Shown: positions 13,432-15,126 of the stretch, piece after piece
How positions within the stretch are numbered: position 1 is the stretch's first letter
Layout: each line of letters begins with the position of its first letter
DNA from: an uncultured Collinsella sp.
GTDB lineage: Bacteria; Actinomycetota; Coriobacteriia; Coriobacteriales; Coriobacteriaceae
DNA: 15,126 nucleotides
Direction of reading: 5' to 3'
Assembly (NCBI GenBank): GCA_958421035.1
Contig: CATZKS010000045.1
Coordinates: 1-15,126 of the forward strand
Position numbers and translations under genes: made by a program
Notes under the pieces: generated by a model
What the model was told of the DNA's origin: nothing
The model's database searches: none
The model's input: only the letters and a program-made list of their open reading frames with translations

Positions 13432-14241
13432 CTAGAGCATCTGTTCGTTGATGAACACGAGGGTGCCTAGGTATGAGAGCTCGGGGACGTGGCGATAGCC
13501 GATGTTGAATGCGGTAAGTTCGCTTGCATCCTCGAGCTTGTTTTCTGCCATCCACCGCACCATGGAGCCGCGCGCCTTTTTGCTGGCGGTCGAGCGTTGG
13601 ATGGGCTTGCCGTTGCGGATGCCTTCGCCAAAGAGACAAGTGACGGTCGTGGCGTCGCCTGCGAGATGGGGTAGAACGGCCTTGGCGTACTCCGCGCTGG
13701 CAAGGTTGACGACCGTGGTGTTGGAGCCGGTCGGCGCAATTGCCTGCGCAAGTCGATTCCCCCAGAAGGCATAGAGATCGCGAGCGCCGTCGACGGCGAG
13801 CTTGGCTCCCATTTCGAGCCGATAGGGCTCAACGCCATGGAAAGGCCGCACGCATCCGTACAATCCGGAGAGGATCCATAGATGGTCTTGCAGCCATGCG
13901 AGCTGTGCGGCATCCATGACCTCGGGCGCCATGCTTTGGTATTGGATACCGTGGTAGGACATGACGGCGGGGGAGATTCGACGCGCGATATCGGGATCGG
14001 CGAGGTCGGCATCGCTCAGGACGGGCATAAATTCGTGAAGCGTATCCAGGCACGTTGTAAGCAGCCTGTCGCTCACGTTCCAAAGAGCCTGCAGGCCGCC
14101 GCTGCCTTCATTTCGCTCAATATCTAGCAACGCGCGATGCAGTCGAGCCGTCTCGCGCGCAAAGGGCGGAATGCCCAGGACTTCAAAAGCATCTTGGGCC
14201 GAGCGCATCTGCTTGGCGGGCGAAATGATGACCTGCAGCAT
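13432..14241 (-). CDS. yaaA: Peroxide stress protein YaaA (DUF328)
   Basis: A YaaA/UPF0246 protein, which in E. coli lowers free intracellular iron during peroxide stress and binds DNA. The 269-residue protein begins MLQVIISPAKQM, the family's N-terminal signature. It continues with MSYHGIQYQSMAPEVMD, LYGCVRPFHGVEPYRLEMG, FWGNRLAQAI, VVNLASAEYAKAV and GKPIQRSTASKKARGSMVRW near the C-terminus. Length is normal (about 250-270). GAGGAG 5 nt before ATG 14241 sets the start; an extension to 14460 would run through hairpin copy B and into the M18 gene. Hairpin copies A and B flank the gene as direct repeats 939 bp apart. Regulation by peroxide is known elsewhere; no OxyR or PerR site was recognised here. 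Confidence 0.94.
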   Translation of the reverse strand: MLQVIISPAKQMRSAQDAFEVLGIPPFARETARLHRALLDIERNEGSGGLQALWNVSDRLLTTCLDTLHEFMPVLSDADLADPDIARRISPAVMSYHGIQYQSMAPEVMDAAQLAWLQDHLWILSGLYGCVRPFHGVEPYRLEMGAKLAVDGARDLYAFWGNRLAQAIAPTGSNTTVVNLASAEYAKAVLPHLAGDATTVTCLFGEGIRNGKPIQRSTASKKARGSMVRWMAENKLEDASELTAFNIGYRHVPELSYLGTLVFINEQML

Positions 14242-14263
14242 GGACTCTCCTCTGTCAAAAAGG

Positions 14264-14334
14264 AAGTTGCGGTGGAATACGGTCTGTTTTGGCCGTTTAT
14301 AGGCCAGTTTAGTCCGTATTTCACCGCAAGTTAT
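14264..14334. repeat. Hairpin repeat copy B, between the M18 peptidase gene and yaaA
   Basis: Its ends are identical to copy A (AAGTTGCGGTGGAATA at 14264-14279; CACCGCAAGTTAT at 14322-14334). The inner stem has a different sequence, CGGTCT against AGTCCG, and a further GGCC/GGCC pair closes the tip. It begins 10 nt after the M18 stop on the minus strand and is followed there by CTTCCTTTTT, consistent with a terminator for the M18 gene. Confidence 0.85.
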
Positions 14335-14344
14335 GAAGGGCTGG

Positions 14345-15126
14345 TTAGGCGCGCTCGAGGAAGGCCTTGTAGCCGCGGTAGGCCTCGTAGATATCGGCCT
14401 TGTTGGCGACCTCCCATAGGGCGTGCATGGACAGAACGGCAACGCCGGAGTCGATGACATTCATGCCGTACTTGGCCATGATGTAGGCGATGGTGCCGCC
14501 GCCACCTGCGTTGACGCGGCCGAGCTCACAGGTCTGGAAATCCACGCCTGCCTTGTCCATGATGTCGCGGACGAGGGCCACATACTCGGCATCGGCGTCG
14601 TTGGAGCCACCCTTGCCGCGGCTGCCCGTGTACTTGTTAAAGCACAGGCCGCGACCCATAAAGGCGGCGTTCTTGGTCTCGAACTTGGCGGCATAGCCCG
14701 GGTCGAAGCCGGCGGACACGTCAGAGGAGAGCATGCGGCTGCGGGCGAGCGCGCGGCGCAGGGCCAGCGGGCTACCCTCGCCGGCGAGCGTCATGATCTC
14801 GGCGACGGTGTTCTCGAAGAAGCGGCTCGTCATGCCGGTGGCACCCACGGAACCGATCTCCTCTTTGTCGACGATGAGCGTGATGCTCGTGCGCTCCACG
14901 TTGGTGACGTTGATCTGGGCGAGCATAGAGGGGTAGGCGCAGACGCGGTCGTCGTGGCCATAGCCCAAGATCATGGAGCGGTCGAGGCCCATGTCGCGGG
15001 CGGGGCCGGCGGGCACGACCTCGATCTCGGCGGAGAGGAAGTCCTCCTCCTCGACGCCGTACTGCTCTTTGAGGATGTCCAAGAACATCTGCTTGACGGG
15101 CTCCTTGGGAGCGTCCTTGTCGTCCT
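14345..15126 (-). CDS. M18 family aminopeptidase (C-terminal part)
   Basis: A dinuclear zinc aminopeptidase of family M18 (aspartyl aminopeptidase / aminopeptidase I type), cutting N-terminal residues from peptides in the cytoplasm. The gene runs off the right edge; the frame is open to base 15124 and reads DDKDAPKEPVKQ just before the internal Met at 15088, so about 260 C-terminal residues are visible. Metal-ligand motifs present are GHDDRVCAY (Asp), DKEEIGSVGATG (Glu-Glu), SSDVSAGFDP (Asp) and the C-terminal DSGVAVLSMHALWEVANKAD (His). GSRGKGGSNDADAEYVALV and GRVNAGGGGTIAYIMAKYG are also typical. The N-terminal histidine ligand is outside the window. The stop is 10 nt from hairpin copy B. 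Confidence 0.94.
   Translation of the reverse strand, partial: DDKDAPKEPVKQMFLDILKEQYGVEEEDFLSAEIEVVPAGPARDMGLDRSMILGYGHDDRVCAYPSMLAQINVTNVERTSITLIVDKEEIGSVGATGMTSRFFENTVAEIMTLAGEGSPLALRRALARSRMLSSDVSAGFDPGYAAKFETKNAAFMGRGLCFNKYTGSRGKGGSNDADAEYVALVRDIMDKAGVDFQTCELGRVNAGGGGTIAYIMAKYGMNVIDSGVAVLSMHALWEVANKADIYEAYRGYKAFLERA

Noticed and set aside
13321..14334. Composite transposon around yaaA
   Set aside because: The flanking repeats are only about 70 nt, encode nothing, and no transposase or target-site duplication is seen; yaaA is a common core gene. The repeats are kept as a finding without the transposon claim.
14242..14460. Upstream extension of yaaA (start at 14460)
   Set aside because: It would translate hairpin copy B and overlap the M18 gene; the YaaA family begins at MLQVIISPAKQ, which has its own GAGGAG.

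Overview
The window is a high-GC, densely packed bacterial chromosome segment. The organism is most likely a Coriobacteriia actinobacterium close to Collinsella. This is inferred from the GC-rich codon use, the yggS-sepF-yggT-divIVA cell-division cluster with SepF, and the general look of the proteins; no database search was run. There is no rRNA, tRNA, CRISPR array, transposase or phage gene. It reads as core chromosome with a few lineage-specific genes and several unusual long intergenic hairpins.

Layout. (1) 1-1516, plus strand: the 3' part of pstB and all of phoU, the end of a high-affinity phosphate (Pst) operon, followed by a hairpin at 1554-1585. (2) 1636-4195, plus strand: yggS, sepF, yggT and divIVA, the conserved cluster downstream of the division genes in Gram-positives. 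yggT has no ATG, GTG or TTG where its start must be and appears to begin at AUC. (3) 4222-4314: back-to-back terminators, then a minus-strand nitroreductase whose 5' third and upstream DNA are strongly depleted in C on the coding strand. (4) 5070-6914, minus strand: a 28-28-28 nt hairpin, a DUF47/PhoU-like Pit accessory gene and a PiT-family phosphate transporter, so a second phosphate system lies about 4 kb from the first. (5) 7163-10198, plus strand: a small unknown basic protein, a Bax inhibitor-1 family membrane protein, a TIGR02452/PARG-like macrodomain protein with an altered catalytic motif, and an SGNH hydrolase that has lost its catalytic-serine block. (6) 10259-12705, minus strand: thiD and thiC, with a clear TPP riboswitch ahead of thiC. 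(7) 12776-13297, plus strand: a single-pass membrane protein of unknown function. (8) 13432-15126, minus strand: yaaA and the 3' part of an M18 aminopeptidase.

The most interesting non-coding signal is a set of long, nearly perfect hairpins placed 9-36 nt after the stop codons of minus-strand genes (DUF47, thiD, yaaA, M18). The two flanking yaaA share a 16-nt left end and a 13-nt right end, while their inner stems differ in sequence yet still pair. That pattern suggests a mobile or repeatedly copied hairpin family acting as a transcript 3' end. The thiD hairpin carries the same TTGCGGTGG/CCACCGCAA core turned inside out.

Functional themes: phosphate import and its control (pst, phoU, pit, DUF47), septum and polar growth (sepF, divIVA, yggT), thiamine pyrimidine synthesis under TPP control (thiC, thiD), and stress or ADP-ribose-related functions (yaaA, nitroreductase, BI-1, macrodomain).
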